Source: CALJGI01 sp047618115 (GTDB taxonomy: Bacteria; Pseudomonadota; Gammaproteobacteria; Pseudomonadales; Halieaceae). From it: DNA of 39,005 bases. Position 1 is the stretch's first letter. Each line of letters starts with the position of its first letter. The translations under genes and the position numbers were made by a program. The DNA is taken from NCBI GenBank assembly GCA_047618115.1, contig JBLHKV010000002.1:1-39005 (forward strand), given 5' to 3'. This document shows, in pieces, positions 1 through 7,441 of this stretch. A model generated the notes under the pieces. It did no database searches. It was not told where the DNA came from and worked only from the letters and a program-made list of their open reading frames with translations.

Positions 1-63
1 TGGATTATTCCGCTGGTAGCGCTGAGTATTCTGATCCAGCTTTTTCGCTCCTATTTCTCCTAG
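1..63 (+). CDS. C-terminal end of a membrane protein (partial), possibly a sulfate permease
   Basis: The first 20 codons form an open frame ending in TAG at 61-63. The residues are almost all hydrophobic (Ile, Leu, Val, Phe) with a single Arg near the end, which looks like the last transmembrane helix of an integral membrane protein. It reads in the same direction as cysC, with 163 bases between them. In many marine gammaproteobacteria an SLC13-type sodium/sulfate symporter precedes cysC and sat, so that is my guess. The fragment is too short to identify, and the rest lies outside the window. Confidence 0.5.
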   Translation, partial: WIIPLVALSILIQLFRSYFS

Positions 64-226
64 ACCAGCTGAACAGTTGGTTCACCCAAGAGGGTGATGT
101 AATTCGAGTGGCGATGTGGAACAATCCTGCCTCCTTCGGAATGGTAAGCTCGAAGTCCAATTACCCACAAACTTGTTCGATGCAGCATCGCTGTATTCGG
201 CCCCAGTTGTATAGAGGAAATGTAAG

Positions 227-850
227 ATGACAGATCAAAAGGCAACCAACGTAACCTGGCACGAGGGTGATATCGGCCGCGAGCACCGCGCCGCCCTGTT
301 GGGCCATCGCGGGGCAACTCTCTGGTTTACCGGTTTGTCCGGCAGTGGTAAAAGCACAGTCGCGGTTGAGTTGGAAGGCGTATTGTCTGAACGCAAGGTA
401 CTCAGCTATCGCCTGGACGGTGACAATGTGCGCCTGGGAATTAACAAAAACCTGGGGTTCAGCGCAGAGGATCGCACTGAGAACATTCGTCGCGTCGGCG
501 AGGCAGCCAAGCTATTTGTCGACGGCGGTCTTGTCGCGTTGAGTAGTTTTATCAGCCCTTATCGCGCCGATCGCGATGTGGTGCGGGCATTGCACGCCGA
601 TGCAGATATGGATTTCATTGAAATTTTTGTCGACTGTTCATTGGCAGTCGCCGAAGAGCGGGACCCCAAGGGGCTCTACAAAAAAGCGCGCGCAGGAGAG
701 ATTAAAAACTTCACCGGCATCGACGATCCCTATGAAGAGCCGAATAATCCCGAAATCCACTTGCACTCCGACCAGATGAGTTTGGAGGAGGAAGTGAATC
801 TTATCCTCGCGGTTTTGGAACAGCGTGGCATTATCCCCACAGCCAGCTAA
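227..850 (+). CDS. cysC: Adenylylsulfate (APS) kinase CysC
   Basis: This 207-residue protein phosphorylates APS at the 3' position with ATP to give PAPS, the second step of sulfate activation, in the cytoplasm. The Walker A loop GLSGSGKST is at residues 36-44. The family signature SSFISPYRADRD follows in the middle. The APS-binding end carries the DPKGLYKKARAGEIKNFTG stretch and the PNNPEIHL motif typical of bacterial CysC, and the length is close to E. coli CysC (201). The ATG at 227 is preceded by GAGGAAAT. The gene is 24 bases from sat, so both sulfate-activation enzymes are probably co-transcribed. PAPS may be reduced to sulfite for cysteine synthesis or used by sulfotransferases; the window does not show which. 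Identification is secure. Confidence 0.96.
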   Translation: MTDQKATNVTWHEGDIGREHRAALLGHRGATLWFTGLSGSGKSTVAVELEGVLSERKVLSYRLDGDNVRLGINKNLGFSAEDRTENIRRVGEAAKLFVDGGLVALSSFISPYRADRDVVRALHADADMDFIEIFVDCSLAVAEERDPKGLYKKARAGEIKNFTGIDDPYEEPNNPEIHLHSDQMSLEEEVNLILAVLEQRGIIPTAS

Positions 851-874
851 CTACCCCTTTTAGGAGATCTACCG

Positions 875-2068
875 ATGATCAAGCCCCATGGTTCCGAACA
901 ATTAAATCCGTTGTATGTCGCGGATGCAGAACAGCGCGCAGCACTACTGGCCGAGGCCCAAACGCTGCCATCGCTGCTGCTTAACTCTGCCGCCGCCGCT
1001 AATGCGGTCATGCTGGGGGCTGGGTATTTTAACCCTTTGGACGGTTACATGAATTTAGCGGACTCCCTGAGTGTCGCCGAAAAAATGCACACCGCAGACG
1101 GGTTGTTTTGGCCTGTGCCCATAGTAAACCTGACCGACGATAGCAGCGTCAGTGGTCCCGGACGGATAGCGCTTCGAGACCCCAATGTCGACGGAAATCC
1201 GGTACTGGCGATTATGGACGTCGAAGCCGTCGAAGCCGTCAGCGAAGACCAGATCAGTTTTATGTCAGAAAAGATTTTCGGTACGCTCGATGCAAAACAC
1301 CCTGGCGTTGCCACCTTCGGCAGTCAAGGCAATACGCTGCTGTCCGGCCCGATTCAGGTACTGAATTTTTCTTACTTCCAAAGCGACTTTCCCGAAACCT
1401 TCCGCACGGCGGTAGAGATACGCGAGGAAATTACCGCCAAGGGCTGGAACAAGGTCGTTGCATTCCAAACCCGCAACCCCATGCACCGTGCTCACGAAGA
1501 GCTGTGCCGTATGGCCATGGAAGACCTCGGGACCGACGGTATTTTGGTTCATATGCTGCTGGGTAAGCTCAAGCCGGGAGATATCCCAGCTGATGTTCGC
1601 GACGCTTCTATTCGCAAAATGGTCGATGTCTACTTTCCGCCCAACAGCGTGATGGTAACCGGATATGGTTTTGACATGCTCTACGCCGGGCCCCGAGAAG
1701 CGGTTCTGCACGCAGTGTTCCGCCAGAATAGTGGCTGCACCCATCTCATTGTTGGCCGCGATCACGCGGGGGTAGGCGATTACTACGGGGGCTTTGACGC
1801 ACAAACGATTTTTGATGAGGAAGTTCCCGAGAGTGCGCTCGAACTCGAAATTTACAAAGCCGACCATACCGCATTCAGCAAAAAGTTGAACAAAGTTGTA
1901 ATGATGCGCGATGCACCGGACCACGATAAGGAAGACTTTGTTTTGCTTTCTGGTACAGCGGTACGGGAAATGCTCGGTAAAGGCATAGCGCCACCGCCGG
2001 AGTTTTCACGACCCGAAGTAGCGAAGATTCTTATGGATTACTATCAAATCGTCGATGGAAACGCCTGA
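875..2068 (+). CDS. sat: Sulfate adenylyltransferase (ATP sulfurylase), homomeric Sat type
   Basis: Sat (397 residues) makes APS from sulfate and ATP in the cytoplasm and feeds CysC. The catalytic QTRNPMHRAHE motif is at residues 198-208 and the nucleotide-binding GRDHAG motif at 294-299. A third conserved element, SGTAVREML, lies near the C-terminus. This is the single-subunit family, not the GTPase-coupled heterodimer CysD/CysN of E. coli. There is no fused APS-kinase domain, consistent with a separate cysC directly upstream. A purine-rich TTAGGAG stretch precedes the ATG. The homomeric type also occurs in sulfur oxidisers and sulfate reducers, but pairing with cysC argues for the assimilatory or PAPS-forming direction. 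The stop is followed by the foldback element at 2090. Confidence 0.96.
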   Translation: MIKPHGSEQLNPLYVADAEQRAALLAEAQTLPSLLLNSAAAANAVMLGAGYFNPLDGYMNLADSLSVAEKMHTADGLFWPVPIVNLTDDSSVSGPGRIALRDPNVDGNPVLAIMDVEAVEAVSEDQISFMSEKIFGTLDAKHPGVATFGSQGNTLLSGPIQVLNFSYFQSDFPETFRTAVEIREEITAKGWNKVVAFQTRNPMHRAHEELCRMAMEDLGTDGILVHMLLGKLKPGDIPADVRDASIRKMVDVYFPPNSVMVTGYGFDMLYAGPREAVLHAVFRQNSGCTHLIVGRDHAGVGDYYGGFDAQTIFDEEVPESALELEIYKADHTAFSKKLNKVVMMRDAPDHDKEDFVLLSGTAVREMLGKGIAPPPEFSRPEVAKILMDYYQIVDGNA

Positions 2069-2089
2069 GATCATGACTCCCTGACCTTC

Positions 2090-2286
2090 GGAATACTATG
2101 GGTCGGCTGTTCCTTGGGCCACCCATCGCTCGATTCTGAACTTGCCCGGCCGCTGCGCAACTCGACCTCTTTTTCGCTGCGCGAAAAAACCGGGACTCGT
2201 TCAGTGCTCGCGGAAGACACCGGTCAATCTCATAATCGAAAACGCGAATGATGGTGGCCCAAGGAACAGCCGACCCATAGTATTCC
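2090..2286. repeat. 197-bp foldback (MITE-like) element with 34-bp perfect terminal inverted repeats
   Basis: The left arm 2090-2123 (starts GGAATACTATGGGTCGGC) and the right arm 2253-2286 are exact reverse complements over 34 bases. The symmetry continues imperfectly inside: 2130-2149 and 2220-2239 match as inverted copies at about 15 of 20 positions after a short length difference. The centre holds a small hairpin (2170-2188, TTTTTCGC / GCGAAAAA, 3-base loop). No open frame of note lies inside and no target-site duplication is evident at the edges. The architecture fits a non-autonomous miniature inverted-repeat element or another dispersed intergenic palindrome. Whether it is repeated in the genome cannot be seen here. 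Confidence 0.8.
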
Positions 2287-2339
2287 TGCCAAACTCCGGT
2301 CTATAACGGTGATCTATAGTCATAATTCGCGGCGCTTGG

Positions 2340-2368
2340 TTGATGCAAACCAACACCGATCATATAAT
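2340..2368 (+). promoter_or_regulatory. Predicted sigma-70 promoter of the PEPCK gene with overlapping dyad
   Basis: A perfect -10 box TATAAT (2363-2368) lies 17 bases after a -35-like TTGATG (2340-2345). Transcription would begin near 2375, about 60 bases before the pckG start. A short inverted repeat, TTGGTT (2336-2341) and AACCAA (2348-2353), overlaps the -35 box and could be an operator. The promoter is downstream of the foldback element, so the element is not transcribed from it. Together with the foldback element this accounts for most of the 368-base gap between sat and pckG. Nothing else recognisable was seen there. Confidence 0.6.
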
Positions 2369-2436
2369 GCTGTGCTCTCACTCGAAGACGGTGATGACAA
2401 CCTTCGTCACAGCACGCCTCCCATGGAGACCTCCAG

Positions 2437-4245
2437 ATGGCCCTGACCCAAGCAGACACCGCGCGTAATGAAGCCTTACACACGTGGGTGGCAGAGGTCG
2501 CCGACCTCGTTGAACCCGCCAATATCCGTTGGTGTACTGGCTCTCAGAGAGAATACGACGAACTGTGTCAGCTTTTGGTGAGGGATGGCGCATTCATCCC
2601 GCTGAACCAGGAGAAACGACCAGGCTGTTTCTTATGCCGTTCAGATCCACGCGACGTCGCGAGGGTTGAGGATAGGACCTTTATTTGTAGCGCCACCGAA
2701 GCTGAGGCCGGGCCAACCAATAATTGGGAAGACCCTCAACAAATGAAAAACCGCCTGACGGGCCTGTTCAAGGGTGCGTTGCGGGGCCGTACCATGTATG
2801 TAATACCCTTTAGCATGGGACCACTGGGTTCCGATATCGCACAGATTGGTGTTCAGATTACCGATTCCCCCTATGTCGTTGTCAGTATGAAAATCATGGC
2901 TCGCATCGGTGATGCCGTGCTTGACGTATTGGGACAGGACGATTTTATCCGCTGCCTGCACTCGGTGGGTGCACCGCTGGCAGAGGGCGAGACCGATGTT
3001 GCCTGGCCGTGTAATCCCGATAACCGGTATATTGTGCATTATCCGGAGGATAGAGCGGTATGGTCCTTTGGTAGTGGCTATGGTGGCAACGCGCTCTTGG
3101 GCAAAAAGTGCGTCGCGCTTCGTATTGCATCGGCCATGGCTCACGATGAGGGCTGGCTTGCTGAACACATGATGATAGTCGGCATCGAAAATCCCGAGGG
3201 CGAAAAAACCTATGTTGCCGCCGCTTTCCCCAGCGCTTGTGGCAAGACCAATCTGGCCATGCTCATTCCTCCCGAAGGGTATGAAGGCTGGAAAATATGG
3301 ACAGTAGGCGATGATATCGCCTGGATCAAACCTGGCGCGGATGGTCGACTCTATGCGATCAACCCTGAGGCCGGCTTTTTTGGTGTCGCACCGGGTACCT
3401 CTTTCGATTCCAACCCCGCTGCAATGCAGACCATTCAGAGCAACACAATATTTACCAACGTCGCCATGACTGATGACGGCGATGTCTGGTGGGAGCGCAT
3501 GACCGAAACGCCACCGGATCATCTTATAGACTGGCGAGGAGAGGACTGGACACCCGCTACGGGAAAGAAAGCGGCACACCCCAATGCCCGTTTTACCGCG
3601 CCGGCCAGCCAATGCCCCAGTATTTCTCCCGAGTGGGAGAATCCCGAGGGAGTACCCATCAGTGCATTTATGTTCGGTGGCCGATTGAGTAAAACTTATC
3701 CTCTGGTTTATGAGTCTTTAGATTGGCCCCACGGGGTCTACATGGCCTCAACCATGGGCTCAGAGGCAACAGCGGCGGCCGAAAATCAGGCGGCTATTCG
3801 CCACGACCCCATGGCCATGTTGCCGTTTTGCGGATACAACATGGGTGACTATTGGAGTCACTGGTTGGCGATGGAAGACAGGGTTACTGAATTGCCCAAA
3901 ATCTTCAAGGTGAATTGGTTTCGTAAAGACGAGGACGGCGGTTTTCTGTGGCCAGGATTCGGTCAGAACATGCGTGTGCTGCAGTGGATAGTTGAGCGGG
4001 TCAAAGGGAATGCAGATGCTGTCGATGGTCCGCTTGGGGCTATGCCGCGATACGAGGATTTAAACTGGCAGGGTCTGGAGATGGATCCCGCTCAATTTGC
4101 CGAGTTAATGGATGTCGATATTGGTCCGGCGACTATCGAGATCGAAAGTCAGAGCACGCTGTATAATCGATTTGCCGAGCGGCTTCCCGAGGTGCTGGAG
4201 ACGCAGCGTCAACGATCACTCAAGCGAGTAAATGAGAGCGGCTAG
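2437..4245 (+). CDS. pckG: Phosphoenolpyruvate carboxykinase, GTP-dependent
   Basis: The enzyme (602 residues, the usual length for the GTP class) interconverts oxaloacetate plus GTP with PEP, CO2 and GDP, the entry to gluconeogenesis from TCA intermediates. The kinase P-loop with the hyper-reactive cysteine, FPSACGKTN, is at residues 264-272, and the metal-binding GDDIAWIK segment is at 291-298. The C-terminal region has the conserved FGGR and PFCGYNMGDYW stretches. The ATG at 2437 follows GGAGACCTCCAG, a good ribosome site. E. coli and many other gammaproteobacteria use the unrelated ATP enzyme PckA, so this class is a useful lineage marker. The gene stands alone with its own promoter and converges on the crotonase gene, 15 bases beyond its stop. 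Confidence 0.95.
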   Translation: MALTQADTARNEALHTWVAEVADLVEPANIRWCTGSQREYDELCQLLVRDGAFIPLNQEKRPGCFLCRSDPRDVARVEDRTFICSATEAEAGPTNNWEDPQQMKNRLTGLFKGALRGRTMYVIPFSMGPLGSDIAQIGVQITDSPYVVVSMKIMARIGDAVLDVLGQDDFIRCLHSVGAPLAEGETDVAWPCNPDNRYIVHYPEDRAVWSFGSGYGGNALLGKKCVALRIASAMAHDEGWLAEHMMIVGIENPEGEKTYVAAAFPSACGKTNLAMLIPPEGYEGWKIWTVGDDIAWIKPGADGRLYAINPEAGFFGVAPGTSFDSNPAAMQTIQSNTIFTNVAMTDDGDVWWERMTETPPDHLIDWRGEDWTPATGKKAAHPNARFTAPASQCPSISPEWENPEGVPISAFMFGGRLSKTYPLVYESLDWPHGVYMASTMGSEATAAAENQAAIRHDPMAMLPFCGYNMGDYWSHWLAMEDRVTELPKIFKVNWFRKDEDGGFLWPGFGQNMRVLQWIVERVKGNADAVDGPLGAMPRYEDLNWQGLEMDPAQFAELMDVDIGPATIEIESQSTLYNRFAERLPEVLETQRQRSLKRVNESG

Positions 4246-4260
4246 GGTGGCTTGTGCCAA

Positions 4261-5058
4261 TCAATTGCCTTTGAAATCGGGCTCGCGTTTTTCCAGAAAT
4301 GCCATGGTGCCCTCGATCGCGTCCTCGGTGCTCTGCGACATGAAGAACTGGTCGGCATCCATAAAACTGGTGGCGTTATTGAGGGCGGTGGCGGCGGTGG
4401 TAATGCCGCGCTTGGCCATACGCACTGGGATAGGTGGCATAGCAGCAACTTGCTGTGCTAACGCCATTGCCCGTTCGGCGGCCTGACCTGGCGCCACCAC
4501 GTAATCCACCAGTCCCCAGGCCTCCGCGCCTTTAGCCGACTGCGGTTCGGCGAGAATGAGGAGCTGCTTAGTCTTGGCGGGTCCGATCAGGTTGACGAAA
4601 CGCGGCACACTCTGCCAGCTCATATTCATGCCCAGTTTTAACTCGGGCACATACAACTGTGCGTCGCTGGCGGCCACGCGCCAGTCACAAGCTACGGCCA
4701 GCGCCATACCGCCGCCTATACACCAGCCTTCGATGGCAACGATTGTCACGGGCTCCAGCGCCTCCCAGGCTGCGCACATTGCAGGTCCAACTTTTAGCAG
4801 AGTGCGTTTCTCTGCGACGGTTGCCGAGCGCGCAGCCGCCGTTTCTGGGTCTTTCAGGTCCGCGCCACTGGTAAAGATAGTGTCGCGACCGCGCAGAATG
4901 ACAGCGCTAAGGGCGCTGTCTTGTTGCAGTTCCACCGCCAATTGGGTGAGTTCGCGCATCAGTGCGTTGTTGAGGCTGTTGGTTTTGTCGCCGGAGTCGA
5001 AACTCACGGTGAGAACACGGCCACTGAGCTCGAGAGTCAGATAATTCCAGTCACTCAT
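4261..5058 (-). CDS. Enoyl-CoA hydratase/isomerase (crotonase) family protein
   Basis: This 265-residue crotonase-fold protein has the oxyanion-hole segment TSGADLKD and the signature GWCIGGGMALAVACDWR followed by PELKLG. The start is placed at the ATG at 5058 because AGGAAG lies 7 bases upstream; an upstream in-frame start at 5118 lacks support. Compared with rat enoyl-CoA hydratase, the glutamate in PELKLG (Glu164) is kept. The Glu144 position, in the GGGxEL motif, appears to be alanine (GGGMALA). That pattern is common among isomerases and other crotonases that are not true hydratases, so the reaction is uncertain. No beta-oxidation partner is nearby. It follows tRNA-Ser on the same strand at a distance of about 180 bases, with no clear promoter. 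Confidence 0.85.
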   Translation of the reverse strand: MSDWNYLTLELSGRVLTVSFDSGDKTNSLNNALMRELTQLAVELQQDSALSAVILRGRDTIFTSGADLKDPETAAARSATVAEKRTLLKVGPAMCAAWEALEPVTIVAIEGWCIGGGMALAVACDWRVAASDAQLYVPELKLGMNMSWQSVPRFVNLIGPAKTKQLLILAEPQSAKGAEAWGLVDYVVAPGQAAERAMALAQQVAAMPPIPVRMAKRGITTAATALNNATSFMDADQFFMSQSTEDAIEGTMAFLEKREPDFKGN

Positions 5059-5240
5059 GGTTTCTTCCTGTGTGCTGTTGGTCAGTCTGTAATGATAGTA
5101 CACCAGGCGTGGGTACAAGCATTAATTCGTCACGGGGCGTGCAGGATCGTATATTGCGCTGCGTATTGGTCTGCTGTAGAAGAGATGCTAAATGCGCTAA
5201 TTTTTGTGGTTGGATAAAATCAATTAGTTTGCCAAATAAA

Positions 5241-5330
5241 TGGCGGAGAGGCAGGGATTTGAACCCTGGGTGCCCGCAAAGGCACACCTGATTTCGAATC
5301 AGGCCCGTTCGGCCACTCCGGCACCTCTCC
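5241..5330 (-). tRNA. tRNA-Ser (anticodon CGA), CCA encoded
   Basis: Read on the minus strand, the 90-base gene starts GGAGAGGTGCCGGAGTGGCC and ends CCTCTCCGCCA. The acceptor stem GGAGAGG/CCTCTCC pairs perfectly, with discriminator G and an encoded CCA. The anticodon stem CCTGA/TCAGG holds the loop TTCGAAA, giving anticodon CGA (codon UCG). The long variable arm and the T-loop GGTTCAAATCC are typical of a class II serine tRNA. It begins 8 bases after the pdxJ-like stop codon on the same strand, so it has little room for its own promoter and is probably cut from the pdxJ transcript. Small frames across it are artefacts. Confidence 0.96.
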
Positions 5331-5338
5331 TTAATTAC

Positions 5339-6115
5339 TCAGTGTTTACCCAGACATTTTTGGTATGCCGCCACGGCGCTGGCCAGTCCCATGGAAATGG
5401 CATCGACGGTCAGGGCGTGGCCGATAGACACTTCGAGTAATCCCGGTAGTGTCGCAAACCGCGGTAAGTTGATCAGATCCAGATCGTGTCCAGCGTTTAC
5501 GCCTAAGCCCAATTCTTCGCACAGCGTCGCCGCTTCACAGAATTCTGCAAACACACGCTCGATATTGTCGTTTGCCTTGTATGCGTCGGCATACGGCTCT
5601 GTATACAGTTCAATGCGATTGCTACCCACTGACCTGGCCAGTTCCAGTTGCTTGCTTACCGGGTCCATAAATAGGCTGACGCGAATGCCCAGAACTTTCA
5701 GTTCCGCAATAATGGGAGCGATGCGGTCGCCGTCTACCATGAGGTCAAATCCGTGATCGGAGGTTAATTGACTATCTCCATCCGGCACAAGGGTGCACTG
5801 CGCTGGGCGTATCTCCTTTACCAATTCCATAAATCCCGGGTAATCGCCAACATCGGGGCGATCGCTGTATCGCGGTCCGGCGAAGGGGTTGCCCTCGATG
5901 TTTAGCTCCACACCCGCCGGTAGTGTCGCGGCCAGTTCAAAGCAATCGCTGGCCCGAATATGACGCTGATCGGGACGCGGATGAACCGTAATACCATCTG
6001 CTCCGGCGTCCAGACACATCTTTGCGTGGGCCGTTACAGACGGACTGGTGGTGTGTCGTGAATTGCGTATCAGGGCTATTTTGTTGAGGTTGACGCTGAG
6101 TGCTATAGCATTCAC
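5339..6115 (-). CDS. pdxJ: Pyridoxine 5'-phosphate synthase PdxJ, divergent (Bacteroidetes-like) type
   Basis: PdxJ condenses 1-deoxyxylulose 5-phosphate with 3-amino-2-oxopropyl phosphate to form pyridoxine 5'-phosphate (vitamin B6). Family residues are visible: GADGITVHPRPDQRHI (active-site His, Arg, His), Glu in ELNIEGNP, Glu in IELYTEPYA, His in VNAGHDL and the phosphate-binding SIGHAL. The N-terminal motif reads VNLNKIALIRNSR, where E. coli PdxJ has VNIDHIATLRNAR, and there is a longer segment after NIEGNP. The VNxNKIA form is the one I associate with Bacteroidetes PdxJ. Length is 258 against 243 in E. coli. The start is GTG at 6115, overlapping the cyclophilin stop as GTGA. It lies outside the usual recO-pdxJ context, so a second, canonical copy may exist. 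Confidence 0.85.
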   Translation of the reverse strand: MNAIALSVNLNKIALIRNSRHTTSPSVTAHAKMCLDAGADGITVHPRPDQRHIRASDCFELAATLPAGVELNIEGNPFAGPRYSDRPDVGDYPGFMELVKEIRPAQCTLVPDGDSQLTSDHGFDLMVDGDRIAPIIAELKVLGIRVSLFMDPVSKQLELARSVGSNRIELYTEPYADAYKANDNIERVFAEFCEAATLCEELGLGVNAGHDLDLINLPRFATLPGLLEVSIGHALTVDAISMGLASAVAAYQKCLGKH

Positions 6116-6711
6116 GGGCGACGACTGGCTTTGATCAAAACAATGGGCTCGTTTGGCACGTCTGAGTATCCACCAATGGTACTGGTGGGTTGCCAGGTAA
6201 TTGCATCAACTGTCGCCATGCCATCAATCACCTCGCCGAACACGGCGTAGCCGGCCTTTCCCGCTCGGTAGTCGAGTGGCAGGTTCATTTTTACGTTGAT
6301 GAAGAACTGAGCGGTAGCACTGTCCGGGTGATTGGTGCGAGCCATTGCGACGGTGCCGCGCTCGTTGTGCCAGCGATTTTTTGATTCGTTGACGATGGGG
6401 TCGCGGGTTGGCTTTTCCTTGAGACCTTGGGTGAAGCCGCCACCTTGAACCATAAATCGGGGTATCACCCTGTGGAATACAGTGTTGTCGTAGTGACCAG
6501 AGTCGACATACTCCAGAAAATTAGCGACCGATAGAGGAGAGCGAACGGGGTCGAGTTGCAGCACTATCTCGCCCAGCGTTGTTTCCAATACGACCACTGG
6601 CTTGGCAGTCTCTGCGGGGCCATCTTCGGCCATCGCCGTTACTGAGGCTGCGAGTAGACCGGCGCTTAAGACATAGCGGAAAATCAGGTGTAGTAAATTT
6701 GTTGATTGCAT
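6112..6711 (-). CDS. ppiA: Periplasmic peptidyl-prolyl cis-trans isomerase, cyclophilin type
   Basis: This 199-residue protein has an N-terminal signal peptide, with a hydrophobic stretch at about residues 8-25 and a likely cut after AMA at residue 28. A single cyclophilin domain follows. The active-site segments FHRVIPRFMVQGGGF and MARTNHPDSATAQFFINV closely resemble E. coli PpiA, where they bind and rotate X-Pro bonds. It should assist folding of exported proteins in the periplasm. The gene sits 4 bases after the SH3b protein gene and overlaps pdxJ, so translation is likely coupled along this unit. Cytoplasmic PpiB is the alternative, but the signal peptide argues against it. Confidence 0.92.
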   Translation of the reverse strand: MQSTNLLHLIFRYVLSAGLLAASVTAMAEDGPAETAKPVVVLETTLGEIVLQLDPVRSPLSVANFLEYVDSGHYDNTVFHRVIPRFMVQGGGFTQGLKEKPTRDPIVNESKNRWHNERGTVAMARTNHPDSATAQFFINVKMNLPLDYRAGKAGYAVFGEVIDGMATVDAITWQPTSTIGGYSDVPNEPIVLIKASRRP

Positions 6712-6715
6712 CGTT

Positions 6716-7441
6716 TCAAGCCCATTCCGAGTTTCGGCGTTTTTTCGGCCACAGGCGAGGAACCGCCAGGGTGATCATCACACCTATCAACACCGCTAGA
6801 GCCCCGTTAATAAATGCGTCGCTTTTTTCGCTTTCCCTGAGCCTGGTAACCTCTGCCCGGGTTATTTGTAAATCTTGTAACAGCATCTCATTGCTTCCCA
6901 CCAGGCGACGGTTGTCTACGTCAAGGGTGAGCGCGTTGCCCGACAATTGCTTTACTTCAATTAATTCGCTGGATAATTGTGATCGCTGCAGTTCGGTCTC
7001 TTCCAGTTGTCGTTGCAGTCCGGCTTTTTCGACCTCTGCATTGGCTACATCCTCTGATAGCCCCTTCAGCTTTTGCTGCAGTTCCGACGCGCCACCTTCC
7101 AGTAATTGGAGCTGCGATCGTGCGGAAGGTTCATTCATCAGATATTGGTTGCCGACCCAGCCAGTGCTGCCACTTGCCGTGGAAACCCTGCTATAGCCAC
7201 TATCCGTATTAGTTTCGTGCACGATAAACCGCGTGCCACTGCGTATTCCCCGGTGTGTAATAGGGTGGCTCGTGCCCTGACCGCTGCGCAGCGAAACATA
7301 CTGTACGTCACTGACGTAGCGAACGTCTTGGGCCATTCCCGGTAGGGCGATACTCATACAAACTAGTGTAAACAGGGTGCGAATCAAAGCTAAACTCCGG
7401 TTGATTGGGGCAGGGTGAACGGGGGTGTATTGGGCTGTCAC
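6716..7441 (-). CDS. YgiM-like SH3b-domain, coiled-coil, membrane-anchored protein (TIGR04211 type)
   Basis: The protein (241 residues) has an N-terminal signal sequence ending near GMAQD (about residue 38). A bacterial SH3 domain covers roughly residues 40-105 (YVSLRSGQGTSHPI, GSTGWVGNQYL). A coiled coil rich in Leu, Glu and Gln runs over about 110-205. A C-terminal transmembrane helix (GALAVLIGVMITLAV) ends in a positive tail, PKKRR. This is the architecture of YgiM/TIGR04211 proteins, whose molecular role is not well defined; SH3b domains often bind cell wall. The start is GTG at 7441, overlapping the yciB stop as GTGA; an internal ATG near the hydrophobic core is a possible alternative. 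It is part of the yciB-ppiA-pdxJ unit. Confidence 0.85.
   Translation of the reverse strand: MTAQYTPVHPAPINRSLALIRTLFTLVCMSIALPGMAQDVRYVSDVQYVSLRSGQGTSHPITHRGIRSGTRFIVHETNTDSGYSRVSTASGSTGWVGNQYLMNEPSARSQLQLLEGGASELQQKLKGLSEDVANAEVEKAGLQRQLEETELQRSQLSSELIEVKQLSGNALTLDVDNRRLVGSNEMLLQDLQITRAEVTRLRESEKSDAFINGALAVLIGVMITLAVPRLWPKKRRNSEWA

Noticed and set aside
60..317. A minus-strand 85-codon frame across the cysC start
   Set aside because: It overlaps the cysC P-loop region antisense and is rich in Arg, Pro and Gly without any domain.
1265..1924. A 219-codon antisense frame inside sat
   Set aside because: It is a shadow of sat in another frame with no supporting motif.
2641..3612. A 323-codon antisense frame inside pckG
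   Set aside because: It is fully within the conserved PEPCK gene and shows no protein family features.
5240..5440. A small plus-strand frame reading MAERQGFEPWVP and onward
   Set aside because: This is the familiar false protein produced by reading across the complement of a tRNA-Ser gene.
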